Assembly: GCF_021568285.1 (NCBI RefSeq)
Contig: NZ_JAKGTQ010000003.1
Coordinates: 365,725-429,724, forward strand
Direction of reading: 5' to 3'
Length of the DNA stretch: 64,000 nt
From: Rheinheimera sp. UJ63
GTDB lineage: Bacteria > Pseudomonadota > Gammaproteobacteria > Enterobacterales > Alteromonadaceae
Position 1 is the stretch's first letter. Each line of letters opens with the position of its first letter. Shown here piece after piece: positions 9,782 through 18,155 of this stretch. A program made the translations under genes and the position numbers. The notes beneath the pieces were generated by a model. That model was not told the origin of the DNA. It searched no databases and saw nothing but the letters and a program-made list of their open reading frames with translations.

Positions 9782-10772
9782 CGAACCATCAACCACCGCT
9801 TTCAGCCGTATTTTGATTGTCGATGACGAACCGCTGAACTTACGGGTGTTAAAGCAGATTTTGCAAGATAGCTATAAGCTGATGTTTGCCACCAGTGCTC
9901 AGCAAGCCTTTGAGTTATTGCAACACGATAAACCCGATCTCATTCTGTTAGATGTGATGATGCCTGATATTACCGGGTTTGAGCTGTGTGCTAGCTTAAA
10001 ACTAAGGCCGGACCTCGCCGATATTCCGGTGATCTTTGTAACCGCACTAAAAGATGAAATAGACGAGAGCAATGGCCTTGAATTAGGCGCCGTTGATTAC
10101 ATCACCAAACCTATAAGCCCGGCTATCGTGCGCGCGAGGGTTAAAACCCATTTATCATTGGTCAAAGTAGACGAATTAAAACGTACTCGCTTACAAGTTG
10201 TTGAGCGACTTGGCCGTGCCGCTGAATATAAAGACAATGAAACCGGCCTGCATGTAAAACGCATGAGTCATTATGCGCAAATTTTGGCCTTAGCGGCCGG
10301 TTACTCGACTGAATGGGCAGAAGAGCTGTTACATGCCGCGCCAATGCATGACATCGGTAAGATTGGTACACCCGATCATATTTTATTGAAACCGGGTAAA
10401 CTGACTGATGACGAAATGGTCATTATGCGCCAACATACTTGCATTGGTGCTGATATTCTCGGCGAGTGTGATTCAAGCCTGATGGCAACCGCATCTCAAG
10501 TGGCACGTTGGCACCATGAAAAATGGGATGGTAGTGGTTATCCCGATGGTCTAGCCGGCGCTGAGATCCCTATCGCTGCAAGGATCGTGGCGCTTGCCGA
10601 CGTATTTGATGCGCTAACCAGTGAACGACCCTACAAGCAAGCATGGACAGTAGACGCGGCTTTAGCGTTTATCACCAGCCAATCAGGAAAGCATTTTGAT
10701 CCTCAATTGGTGCCTTTATTTATCGCCGAGTTACCCAAGCTGTTAGCCATTAAAGCTAAATGGGCAGATTGA
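9774..10772 (+). CDS. Response regulator with HD-GYP cyclic-di-GMP phosphodiesterase domain
   Basis: This 332-residue protein has a receiver domain (about 12-130; acidic pair DDE, phospho-acceptor D60 in LLDVMMPD, lysine in ITKPI) followed by a complete HD-GYP domain (H192-D193 in HDIGKIG; HHEKWDGSGYP with GYP at 255-257). Intact HD-GYP domains hydrolyse cyclic-di-GMP to GMP. It is translationally coupled to the MHYT kinase, which should phosphorylate it via the kinase's own HPt domain. ATG 9774 is preferred over an in-frame GTG at 9756 because GGAAC lies upstream. Confidence 0.88.
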   Translation: MLNEPSTTAFSRILIVDDEPLNLRVLKQILQDSYKLMFATSAQQAFELLQHDKPDLILLDVMMPDITGFELCASLKLRPDLADIPVIFVTALKDEIDESNGLELGAVDYITKPISPAIVRARVKTHLSLVKVDELKRTRLQVVERLGRAAEYKDNETGLHVKRMSHYAQILALAAGYSTEWAEELLHAAPMHDIGKIGTPDHILLKPGKLTDDEMVIMRQHTCIGADILGECDSSLMATASQVARWHHEKWDGSGYPDGLAGAEIPIAARIVALADVFDALTSERPYKQAWTVDAALAFITSQSGKHFDPQLVPLFIAELPKLLAIKAKWAD

Positions 10773-10948
10773 CTAAAACATTAATGAAAAAACGGACAAG
10801 AGAGAGAAAATAAAAAGCAACGTAACAATCTGTTTTAGCTACTTTTTTATCGTTAGCGCTGTTTTAATGCTATTTGCATCTCACTGAAAATGCACTATAG
10901 TTTAGCTAGGTTTAGCCAAAGCTTGGCCGAATAGATGGAGCAGCTACA

Positions 10949-11359
10949 ATGAGTTCCTTAAGCACAAGTAGTTTTCCGGTTAATACGCTATTACGCCAAC
11001 AGACAGTTCGACAAGCCGAACTTGCTGAGCAGCAAGCACGTGCTTTAGAAACCCAGGCTGCAGCCAAACGGCGTGAAGCTCGACAAGCCGATGCAGCCGC
11101 AAAACGTTTAGATACCGAGGCTAACGCTGCTGAAAATGAAGCGAGCACCCTACAGCAAAATTTAAATGCGGCCGAACAACTGAGCCAAAGCAACCAGCAA
11201 AACAATGAGCGGTTTCAGCAAAGTGTCAACCGACAATTTACCCAAAACTCTTCGGCAGAGCCTGATAACAAAGCTAATGCCTTAACAATCGAGATCAATA
11301 ACTTAGTACACGGCTCCTCTGGCGAAAAAAGCGGTAGCCTGATTAATACAGTGATCTAA
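10949..11359 (+). CDS. Small coiled-coil protein of unknown function
   Basis: This is a 136-residue protein I do not recognise. Residues 15-95 are rich in Ala, Gln, Glu and Arg with heptad-like spacing (for example QQARALETQAAAKRRE), a near-certain coiled coil. There is no signal peptide or membrane segment. The tail is polar, with a SGEKSG turn. A GGAG ribosome site lies about 10 nt before the ATG. It stands alone 176 bp after the HD-GYP gene. Its position between signalling proteins hints at a structural or partner role, without proof. Confidence 0.7.
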   Translation: MSSLSTSSFPVNTLLRQQTVRQAELAEQQARALETQAAAKRREARQADAAAKRLDTEANAAENEASTLQQNLNAAEQLSQSNQQNNERFQQSVNRQFTQNSSAEPDNKANALTIEINNLVHGSSGEKSGSLINTVI

Positions 11360-11422
11360 TACGCCACACCTTGTGATCTCGCATAGCTGCGAGATTACCG
11401 TTGAGCATAGAAAAGGAACCTC

Positions 11423-12916
11423 ATGCACAAAACCTTGGCTTTTTTTCAGTCTTCTCGCTTTGTGCTCCCCTGCTTCATTTTAGCTATTTTTGTCATTTTA
11501 TTAGCGGATAATTTAACCCAACTGGGTTTTGCTCACGGCATGCTATATGCGCCGTTGATCTTACTAGCGGGTTTCACCTACCGTTATCGTTTACTGAACC
11601 TAACCGCCAGTTTAAGTATCATGGCCATATGGCTCGGTTATTTCATCGCTCCCCCAGCGCCAGATAACTTCTCAGAAGCCTATGTGTTGGCCAATCGCGG
11701 TTTAGCCACCTTGGTCATCGCCATCCTCTGGTGGCTAAGTTTTAAAATTATTACCCATCTTCAATTACAACAAACTCAACTACAGCAAGAAAAACGCGCT
11801 CGCCTGGAGTTAAATTTAGCCCAAGAGGTGGCCGGATTAAGTCATTGGCACTTAAATGACTACCGAAAAATGGTGGTATTAGATGCAGCCAGTTGCGAGT
11901 TATTAAAACTGAACAAGCTTGAGCTAACCATTGAGCAGTTTTATGCCTGTTTTGATGATGCCTCACAAACTGAATTAACAAACCGAGTTCAAGCCTGTTT
12001 ATTTGAAGGTAAAATGATTAAGCTTGAAATGCAATTAGCCAACCAAAGCCTACCGGTGAAACGGATCAAACTGGTTGCTTATCCGGATCCAGATAATCGC
12101 GACATTGTGCGCGGATTATTACAAAATCTTCAGCCATTATTATCGCCAGACGACGCACTTAGTGAGCAAATTCAACAGTTTAAATATCTAGCCGACACCT
12201 TACCCGTTAAGGTATGGATCGCCGATGCGGATGGCCTGATTAACTTTATTTCACAAAGTTTTGCAGTATTTTGTGGTTGGAGCGCCGAGCGTATTGTCGC
12301 CGACTGGCTTAACATCATCCATCCTGAAGACCAAGCGGCAACCATGTTAGCCTGGCAACAGGCTTTACAGCATGAAACATCATACAAAATTGAATTTAGG
12401 TTGTTAGGTGCGGATGGACAATACAGTTGGCACCTGATGCATGCCGTACCCATTTATCAGGCTCCGGGGCAGTTAAGTTACTGGTTTGGTTCAGCCATGG
12501 ATATCAGTAAACAAAAAGCGCTGTGGCTACAAACTGATGAGCTTAAGCGCTCGCTTTATCAGATTTTAGAAAATGTGACCGATGGTTTATTTATGCTAGA
12601 TGCCCATTTTCACTTTAGCTATATCAACCAGCAAGCTCTGGAATGGATTGCCGGTAATAGAGCCTTGTCACCGGGTAAACACATGACTGAAGTGTTCTAT
12701 CAATCAGAAGTCGATTTTAGCCCGCTGATCAGCGCGATCCAACGGGCCTTTACTGAAAAACAAAATAGTCAGCTGTGGTTTACCCTGCCCTCACACACCG
12801 AGCCGAGTTTAATCAGCATTTATCCTGCCAGCCATGGGGTTAGCGTACTTATCCAGTTACGTTCAACCTTACCTAAAAAGGCGGGGCCGCTGTCAGTTGC
12901 ACCGACTCACCACTAA
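11423..12916 (+). CDS. Membrane PAS-domain protein without an output domain
   Basis: This 497-residue protein has several transmembrane segments in the first 110 residues, a glutamine-rich linker, a degenerate PAS-like segment (about 125-230) and two clearer PAS domains (about 250-375, ending WFGSAMDISKQK, and 380-480). No kinase, GGDEF, EAL or methyl-accepting domain follows: the protein ends 20 residues after the last PAS fold. AGGAA precedes the ATG. Either it signals by protein contact with a neighbour or it has lost its output module. Its last 44 bp overlap the tail of the convergent pseudouridine synthase gene. Confidence 0.75.
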   Translation: MHKTLAFFQSSRFVLPCFILAIFVILLADNLTQLGFAHGMLYAPLILLAGFTYRYRLLNLTASLSIMAIWLGYFIAPPAPDNFSEAYVLANRGLATLVIAILWWLSFKIITHLQLQQTQLQQEKRARLELNLAQEVAGLSHWHLNDYRKMVVLDAASCELLKLNKLELTIEQFYACFDDASQTELTNRVQACLFEGKMIKLEMQLANQSLPVKRIKLVAYPDPDNRDIVRGLLQNLQPLLSPDDALSEQIQQFKYLADTLPVKVWIADADGLINFISQSFAVFCGWSAERIVADWLNIIHPEDQAATMLAWQQALQHETSYKIEFRLLGADGQYSWHLMHAVPIYQAPGQLSYWFGSAMDISKQKALWLQTDELKRSLYQILENVTDGLFMLDAHFHFSYINQQALEWIAGNRALSPGKHMTEVFYQSEVDFSPLISAIQRAFTEKQNSQLWFTLPSHTEPSLISIYPASHGVSVLIQLRSTLPKKAGPLSVAPTHH

Positions 12917-13544
12917 GCGGATGTTGAAAACGAATTTGGTAAGCATGTAACAGTAAACGCGGGGCTCTTTTTGCAATGGCTTTTGTGCCATATAAGGTAT
13001 CCCCTAAGATGGCATGGCCAATACTGAGCAAATGCAAACGCAACTGGTGCGAGCGACCGGTCACCGGCTGTAACAACACCCGGGAGCTGTCGATTAAAGC
13101 AGGATCAGCCAAGCGCGTGAAATGCGTTAGAGCCGGCTTACCGCTTTGCGCACAAATTTTATACAGTGGGCGATTGTCAGCATCCACCGCTATCGGCAAG
13201 TTAATCTCGCCACTGTCTGGTAAGTCACCCGCAACCACAGCCAAATAATCTTTTTCTATGGTTCGTGCCTGAAATTGCTTACTAATGGCTGAGAGTGTCG
13301 CTTTGTTTAACGGTAAAATGACCAAGCCTGACGTATCATAATCCAAACGATGCACCACCTGGGCAGTTGGAAAATCCTGCTGCACCCGACTGATTAAACA
13401 GTCATGATTCGCCGGATGTCGACCAGGCACAGTGAGGAGATGGCTCGGTTTATCCACCACCAGCAGCACATCATCTTGATAAATAATGCGGTAGGCGTCT
13501 TGGGTTGCCGGTAATATGGCTAACGCTTGCGGTTCAACAGACAT
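12873..13544 (-). CDS. RluA-family pseudouridine synthase (paralogue 1)
   Basis: This 223-residue enzyme of the RluA family converts uridine to pseudouridine in structured RNA. The catalytic motif VVHRLDYDTSGL (essential Asp within HRLD) and the conserved PVTGRSHQLRLHL and GHAILGDTLYG motifs are present. There is no S4 domain, as in RluA itself. The chosen ATG (13544) gives a start with SVEPQALAI; the 14 codons upstream in frame lack a ribosome site. It is head-to-head with a second RluA-type gene 105 bp away; substrate specificity cannot be told from sequence. Confidence 0.85.
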   Translation of the reverse strand: MSVEPQALAILPATQDAYRIIYQDDVLLVVDKPSHLLTVPGRHPANHDCLISRVQQDFPTAQVVHRLDYDTSGLVILPLNKATLSAISKQFQARTIEKDYLAVVAGDLPDSGEINLPIAVDADNRPLYKICAQSGKPALTHFTRLADPALIDSSRVLLQPVTGRSHQLRLHLLSIGHAILGDTLYGTKAIAKRAPRLLLHAYQIRFQHPLSGESVQLTAAPPF

Positions 13545-13648
13545 AGTTACGCTCAAATACGAAAAAACACAGGCATTATGCCGCAAAAAAACCTAGCCAG
13601 CAGCCATAAATCCGTTAAGCTGCGCAAAAACACTGACACAGGAACAGC

Positions 13649-14332
13649 ATGATGATTGCTCCGCTGCGGTATAACCCTCCGCAAACTGCGCTAGATATTT
13701 TATATGCAGACAAAGATCTGTTAGTTGTCAATAAACCCAGTGGCCTGCTTACCAATCCCGGTAAAGGGCCTGAGTTAGCAGATTGTTTGCTCAGCAGAGT
13801 TTGCGCGATCTACCCACTAGCGCAATTAGTTCATCGATTAGATCTCAGTACATCCGGTGTGGTGGCTTTTGCTTTAAGGCGCAAAGCCGAGCGAGAATTA
13901 AAACGGCAATTTGCCGAACGTTTGGTAAAAAAACGCTATCTTGCCATTGTTGCCGGGCAAGTGACCGAAACGACAGGTTGCATTACTCTGCCTTTAGCGG
14001 CCGATCCCGATAATCCTCCCAAACAACAAGTTGATACCGCAGGCAAAGTAGCAGAAACGCATTTTAACGTTTTAGAGCAATACGCTAACTCGGCCTTAGT
14101 AGAATTAAGGCCCGTTACCGGCCGTTCACATCAATTACGCGTTCATATGGCAGCATTAGGGCATCCGATCTTAGGCGATGCTTTTTATGCCCCTATCGAG
14201 GTGCAACAAGCTGCACCGCGCTTACTACTCCATGCCGCCACACTGACACTGCAACAACCTTACAGCCAACAAACACTCACCTTTAATGCCGATAGCGATT
14301 TCGTCACTGCCAGCGGCCAACGCCTGCGCTAA
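13649..14332 (+). CDS. rluA: RluA-type rRNA/tRNA pseudouridine synthase (paralogue 2)
   Basis: This 227-residue protein is the closer of the two to E. coli RluA, which modifies 23S rRNA U746 and U32 of some tRNAs. Shared features are an N-terminal YNPPQ, VVNKPSGLL, VHRLDLSTSGV with the catalytic Asp, LKRQFAER, PVTGRSHQLRVHM, ALGHPILGD and APRLLLHA. AGGAA lies 6 nt before the first of two adjacent ATGs. It is divergent from paralogue 1 and is followed directly by the tandem repeat array. Confidence 0.85.
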   Translation: MMIAPLRYNPPQTALDILYADKDLLVVNKPSGLLTNPGKGPELADCLLSRVCAIYPLAQLVHRLDLSTSGVVAFALRRKAERELKRQFAERLVKKRYLAIVAGQVTETTGCITLPLAADPDNPPKQQVDTAGKVAETHFNVLEQYANSALVELRPVTGRSHQLRVHMAALGHPILGDAFYAPIEVQQAAPRLLLHAATLTLQQPYSQQTLTFNADSDFVTASGQRLR

Positions 14333-14362
14333 GCGCCTTCCGTTAAAACCTCCCCTCAAAAC

Positions 14363-14714
14363 GTCTCTGAGTATGGTCATACCAGACTCAGAGTGAGGTA
14401 CAACCAGTACCGGAGTGCGGTCGTACCAGTGTCAGAGTGTGGTACGACCTGTACCGGAGTGCGGTCGTACCAGTGTCAGAGTGTGGTAAAACCAGTACCG
14501 GAGTGCGGTCATACCAGTGTTAGAGTGTGGTACGACCTGTACCGGAGTGCGGTCATACCAGTGTCAGAGTGTGGTACGACCTGTACCGGAGTGCGGTCGT
14601 ACCAGTGTTAGAGTGTGGTACGACCTGTACCGGAGTGCGGTCATACCAGTGTCAGAGTGTGGTACGACCTGTACCGGAGTGCGGTCGTACCAGTGTCGGA
14701 GTGTGGTCGGGCCT
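14363..14714. repeat. Array of sixteen 22-bp repeats with FadR-operator-like cores
   Basis: Sixteen units of exactly 22 bp run head to tail, alternating between two types (a 44-bp super-unit). One type starts GTACCGGAGTGC and ends GGTCGTACCA or GGTCATACCA. The other starts GTGTCAGAGTG or GTGTTAGAGTG and ends TGGTACGACCT. Fifteen units contain GGT-NNN-ACC; only the last (GGTCGGGCC) departs. The two core types are reverse complements, so TGGTACGACC or TGGTATGACC points alternately left and right every 22 bp, about two helical turns. From memory the core equals the E. coli fadBA FadR operator TGGTACGACCA. There are no unique spacers, so it is not CRISPR. It fills the gap between rluA and the convergent peptidase gene. 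Confidence 0.95.
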
Positions 14715-14746
14715 GAGTGAGGCCCTTATTGTGTGGAATGAGCGGT

Positions 14747-17230
14747 TTAGAGGTTTTCTTCGAACAGTTTGTGGATGCGACGATATTCGTCTAACCAGCT
14801 GCTTGGTTGACGAAAGCCATGCGCTTCAACGGGGTAAATCGCTGTTTCGAAGTCAACAATTTCGTGCTCGATTAAGCGCTGCACCAAACGTACCACATCT
14901 TGAAAAAACACGTTGTCGTCAACCATGGGGGCATTGATCAGTAAGGGCTTTTTCAAACCTTCGGTGAAATAAATGGGCGAGCTGCGCTCATAGGCGATAG
15001 GATCGATTGCCGGCGTGTTTAAAATATTGGAGGTATAAGGATGGTTGTAATAAGCCCAATCACTGACTGGACGCAGCGCTGCCCCTGCTTGAAATAACTC
15101 AGGCTCTTTAAACAACGCCATAAAAGTCATGAAACCACCGTATGAACCCCCGTAAGTACCCACACGCTTGCGGTCGACATTGGCGTTTTTGACTAAATAG
15201 TCCACACCATCAACTAAATCTTCAATTTCAGGTGTTCCCATCTGCCGATATATCGCAGTGCGCCAATCTCGGCCGTAACCTTTTGATGCGCGGTAATCCA
15301 TATCAAGTACCACATAGCCTTGTTGAACCAACAAGTTATGGAACAAGAATTCACGAAAATAACCAGACCAACCTAGATCACTGTTCTGCAGATAACCGGC
15401 GCCATGGTTAAACACGACAGCACGACGGGCCTCGCCTTGCTGATAATCAGCCGGTAAATACAATTTGCTAAATACCGGATGTGAGCCATGGCTTGAAGGC
15501 ACAGCCACAACCTGAGGTGCAACTAGTGGTAACTGCCGAAACGCTGCAGAAACCGTATCCGTTAACTGACGAACCGTTGTACCTGCCTTCGCCTCTGCTA
15601 CAAACAGCTCAGGTGGCATCAGGTTGGTTGAGTGGCGCAGCAACAACTGCTGTTCATCTGGCGATAAAGTAAACTCCGTACTGCCCAGTAAATTGGTTAC
15701 CTGTTCAGTCTGGTTAGTGCCGAGCACTTGGCGATACACATTGTAGATCCCAGGATGGCTCTTGTTGGCGGTGAAATAGATGTACTGATCGTCATGCGTT
15801 AACACCGGGCCGGTCACTTCAAATGTGCCTGAGGTTAATTTTGTCGCTTTTTTCGCCGTTAATGCTTTGCTGTAAAGGTGGGCATAACCACTTTCTTCCG
15901 ATAAGAAGAACAAGGTTTCACTGTTGTTTAACCAACCAAAATCATTAAAAGCGTAATTAACCCAAGCTTTATCATGCAAACGATGCTGAGGTACTAACTG
16001 CTTTTTCGCCAAATCGACAGTGGCAATCCAACGGTCTTTATTGTCAAAGGCTTTTAACATGACCGCCACTTGCTGACCGTTATTGTGCCAACGCATGGCA
16101 CTTTGGCTCCAATACCAATCGGTCATTAAGCCAATATCACGGATCACTTTTTCCGATTGATACTTTTTACCCAGTGCCTTGGCATTTTCTGCTTTCACTT
16201 CTGCCAGTACATCTTCGTTATAACCTGGCAAACTGCTATAACTGAGCTCCTGCATGCTGTTTTGTTGTAAATCAACTAACAGCAACTTTTGCGGCTCAGG
16301 AGAAAAATCATTCACACGTGCACGCACCTGCTGCGCGGCAATATCACCGTTAGCCGTAATATAATTCGGCATAATATCTTTGTCATTGCGAGCACTCGAT
16401 TTACGCGTAGCAAGCATCAAAAAATCACCCTTGGGCGATAAGCTGGCATCAACAATTTGTTGCCCTTTACCCAAATAAATCGCGGCCGGAGCCATGCTAT
16501 TATTTTCAGTGCGTAACTGCTGTGCGGCCTGATAACGCTCGGTTTGATTTTGTTGTTGTAGCCCAATATATCGGATCAGCTTCGCTTGCTCTTGACCCAA
16601 ATAGCCTTTTGCCGGTGCAGGTGCGGTGGGGGCATCTTCTGTTTTTAAACTGGCAATTTCGCTATGGCTACCGTTGTTAAAGTCATAAGCAAAAAAATCC
16701 CAACCTTGTTGATAGGCTAAACGACCATCTAACAAAAATTGTGGTCTGCTTTGACTGTTATTACTGCGGGTCAGTTGCTGCAACTTCCCATCAATTATGA
16801 CAAACAGGTTGCCTTCAAAAATATAAGCCATTTTGCTGCGATCAGCGTTAAAAACTAACTGTTCTGCACCCATTTGATGCCAATCAGCGAGTTTAACTTG
16901 CTCACCATTGCCTGCGCCTTGCACCGGACGACGAAACCAATCGCGCAATTCGCTTTGCTCACGTTTACGTTGATAATACACCGTGCTGCTATCTGGTGCC
17001 CAAAAAGCGCTTTCTGGTTGACGACCCAACCAATCCGGATCCGCCATAATGTGTTCCATCGTCAATCGAATTGACGGATCAACTTGATTTTGTTGCACAA
17101 CGCTGATGGTGTCGGTTGCCCAAGTACGAGGCTCACCTTTTGCAGCCACAACCGAACTAAAACACAATAACGAGCTGACACTTAAAGCAAGTATGGCGCA
17201 GTGAAATTTTTTCATAGAGTTATTCTTCAT
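14747..17230 (-). CDS. S9-family prolyl oligopeptidase / dipeptidyl-peptidase IV-like serine peptidase
   Basis: This 827-residue exported peptidase has a signal peptide (ending near SSVVAAKG, residue 31), then a beta-propeller region (about 60-560) and an alpha/beta-hydrolase domain. Catalytic residues are visible: S696 in YGGSYGGF, Asp at 771/772 in PMVDDN, and H804 in VEAHGF. Such enzymes cleave after proline or similar residues in short periplasmic peptides. An AGG lies about 7 nt before the ATG at 17230; an alternative ATG is five codons in. Its 3' end lies 32 bp from the repeat array and no terminator is obvious on this strand, so its mRNA may run into the array. Confidence 0.88.
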   Translation of the reverse strand: MKNNSMKKFHCAILALSVSSLLCFSSVVAAKGEPRTWATDTISVVQQNQVDPSIRLTMEHIMADPDWLGRQPESAFWAPDSSTVYYQRKREQSELRDWFRRPVQGAGNGEQVKLADWHQMGAEQLVFNADRSKMAYIFEGNLFVIIDGKLQQLTRSNNSQSRPQFLLDGRLAYQQGWDFFAYDFNNGSHSEIASLKTEDAPTAPAPAKGYLGQEQAKLIRYIGLQQQNQTERYQAAQQLRTENNSMAPAAIYLGKGQQIVDASLSPKGDFLMLATRKSSARNDKDIMPNYITANGDIAAQQVRARVNDFSPEPQKLLLVDLQQNSMQELSYSSLPGYNEDVLAEVKAENAKALGKKYQSEKVIRDIGLMTDWYWSQSAMRWHNNGQQVAVMLKAFDNKDRWIATVDLAKKQLVPQHRLHDKAWVNYAFNDFGWLNNSETLFFLSEESGYAHLYSKALTAKKATKLTSGTFEVTGPVLTHDDQYIYFTANKSHPGIYNVYRQVLGTNQTEQVTNLLGSTEFTLSPDEQQLLLRHSTNLMPPELFVAEAKAGTTVRQLTDTVSAAFRQLPLVAPQVVAVPSSHGSHPVFSKLYLPADYQQGEARRAVVFNHGAGYLQNSDLGWSGYFREFLFHNLLVQQGYVVLDMDYRASKGYGRDWRTAIYRQMGTPEIEDLVDGVDYLVKNANVDRKRVGTYGGSYGGFMTFMALFKEPELFQAGAALRPVSDWAYYNHPYTSNILNTPAIDPIAYERSSPIYFTEGLKKPLLINAPMVDDNVFFQDVVRLVQRLIEHEIVDFETAIYPVEAHGFRQPSSWLDEYRRIHKLFEENL

Positions 17231-17310
17231 TTCTGCCTAAGACCCTGCTGTTATACAAAGCTTGAAATCAGAACGCAACCGATTGCGCCTGAATGCAAAG
17301 CCAATACGCT

Positions 17311-17341
17311 AAAAAGCAAAAAACCGGCATCACGCCGGTTT
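17311..17341 (-). terminator. Rho-independent terminator of azoR
   Basis: Read on the minus strand, AAACCGGC and GCCGGTTT pair across a 5-nt loop and are followed by a T-rich tract. It lies 24 bp after the azoreductase stop. Confidence 0.8.
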
Positions 17342-17364
17342 GTGTTGCAGCTAAAAAACAAACA

Positions 17365-17973
17365 TTAAGCAAATAACTGCTTGCCGAGTGCGCTAAGTTG
17401 CGTTTTTGCCTTACTCATGGCTTGTGCCGCACTGTCAGGCCCCATATTTAAGCCCTCGGCGTAAACAAAATGCAATTGCGTTAGCCCTAAGAAATTAAAA
17501 AAGGTTTTTAAGAAAGGTACCTGACTGTCAGCCGGACCATTTGCATATACGCCACCACGAGTCAGTGCGAAAACCACGGGCTTGTCGTTTAACAACCCGA
17601 CTGGGCCTTGCTCAGTGTATTTAAAGGTCACCCCTACTCTTGCTAAACGATCTAACAGCGCTTTTAATTGGCTGGGTATCGCAAAGTTGTACATGGGCAC
17701 ACCAAATACTAAAACGTCAGCCGCTTTAATCTGAGCCACTAAATCATCAGAAATTGCCGCGAGTTGTTGTTGCTCGGCATTACGCTCTGCTGCAGCCGTC
17801 ATCCAACTTCCCATCTCAGGCATTGTCAAATGCGCCAGTGGCGTCGCATTTAAATCAATTTCAGTTACCTTGTGCTGCGCTTGCGGCAACTGTGCTAAAA
17901 AGTGTTGCACTAATTCTACAGATTTACCGGCAGAGCCACTGATCGAGCTGTTTATCACTAAGATATTTTTCAT
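17365..17973 (-). CDS. azoR: FMN-dependent NADH-azoreductase / quinone reductase
   Basis: This 202-residue flavodoxin-like enzyme matches AzoR. The FMN phosphate loop is at the start (LVINSSISG), followed by the PMYNFAIPSQLK motif, RVGVTFKYTEQGPVGL and an FVYAEG strand near the C-terminus. AzoR uses NADH to reduce azo dyes and quinones and helps against thiol and electrophile stress. ATG 17973 is chosen because GGAG lies 7 nt upstream; the ATG two codons earlier sits too close to it. It is a single-gene unit with its own terminator. Confidence 0.92.
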   Translation of the reverse strand: MKNILVINSSISGSAGKSVELVQHFLAQLPQAQHKVTEIDLNATPLAHLTMPEMGSWMTAAAERNAEQQQLAAISDDLVAQIKAADVLVFGVPMYNFAIPSQLKALLDRLARVGVTFKYTEQGPVGLLNDKPVVFALTRGGVYANGPADSQVPFLKTFFNFLGLTQLHFVYAEGLNMGPDSAAQAMSKAKTQLSALGKQLFA

Positions 17974-18155
17974 CAACATTCTCCGTTTAAAAAAATTTAG
18001 CTGATGTTACATGCAACTTTTTAGAATTAAAAACGGATAATTTCGGATTTAACGTTCTATTTTTTATTTTAATTATATTTAAAACCAGTTCCTATTTCGC
18101 TGCGTATAAATTGCACGTTTCAAAAAACGCACTTAATCGCCGGGAAATAACGAAT

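Noticed and set aside
14363..14714. CRISPR array
   Set aside because: Units are contiguous with no unique spacers, and no cas genes are present.
14709..14730. GGGCCT/AGGCCC hairpin as a strong terminator of rluA
   Set aside because: The stem is only 6 bp and followed by TTATTGTG, not a T-run; it may be a degraded array edge. Not listed as a feature.
14393..14937. Three overlapping open frames through the repeat array, with cysteine- and valine-rich repeated peptides
   Set aside because: They exist only because 22-bp and 44-bp units shift frame regularly; they are open in several frames at once, lack ribosome sites and one runs antisense into the peptidase gene.
18111..18155. Longer sigma factor starting at TTG 18111
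   Set aside because: No ribosome site and AT-rich promoter-like sequence; conserved sigma-2 residues start well after 18225.
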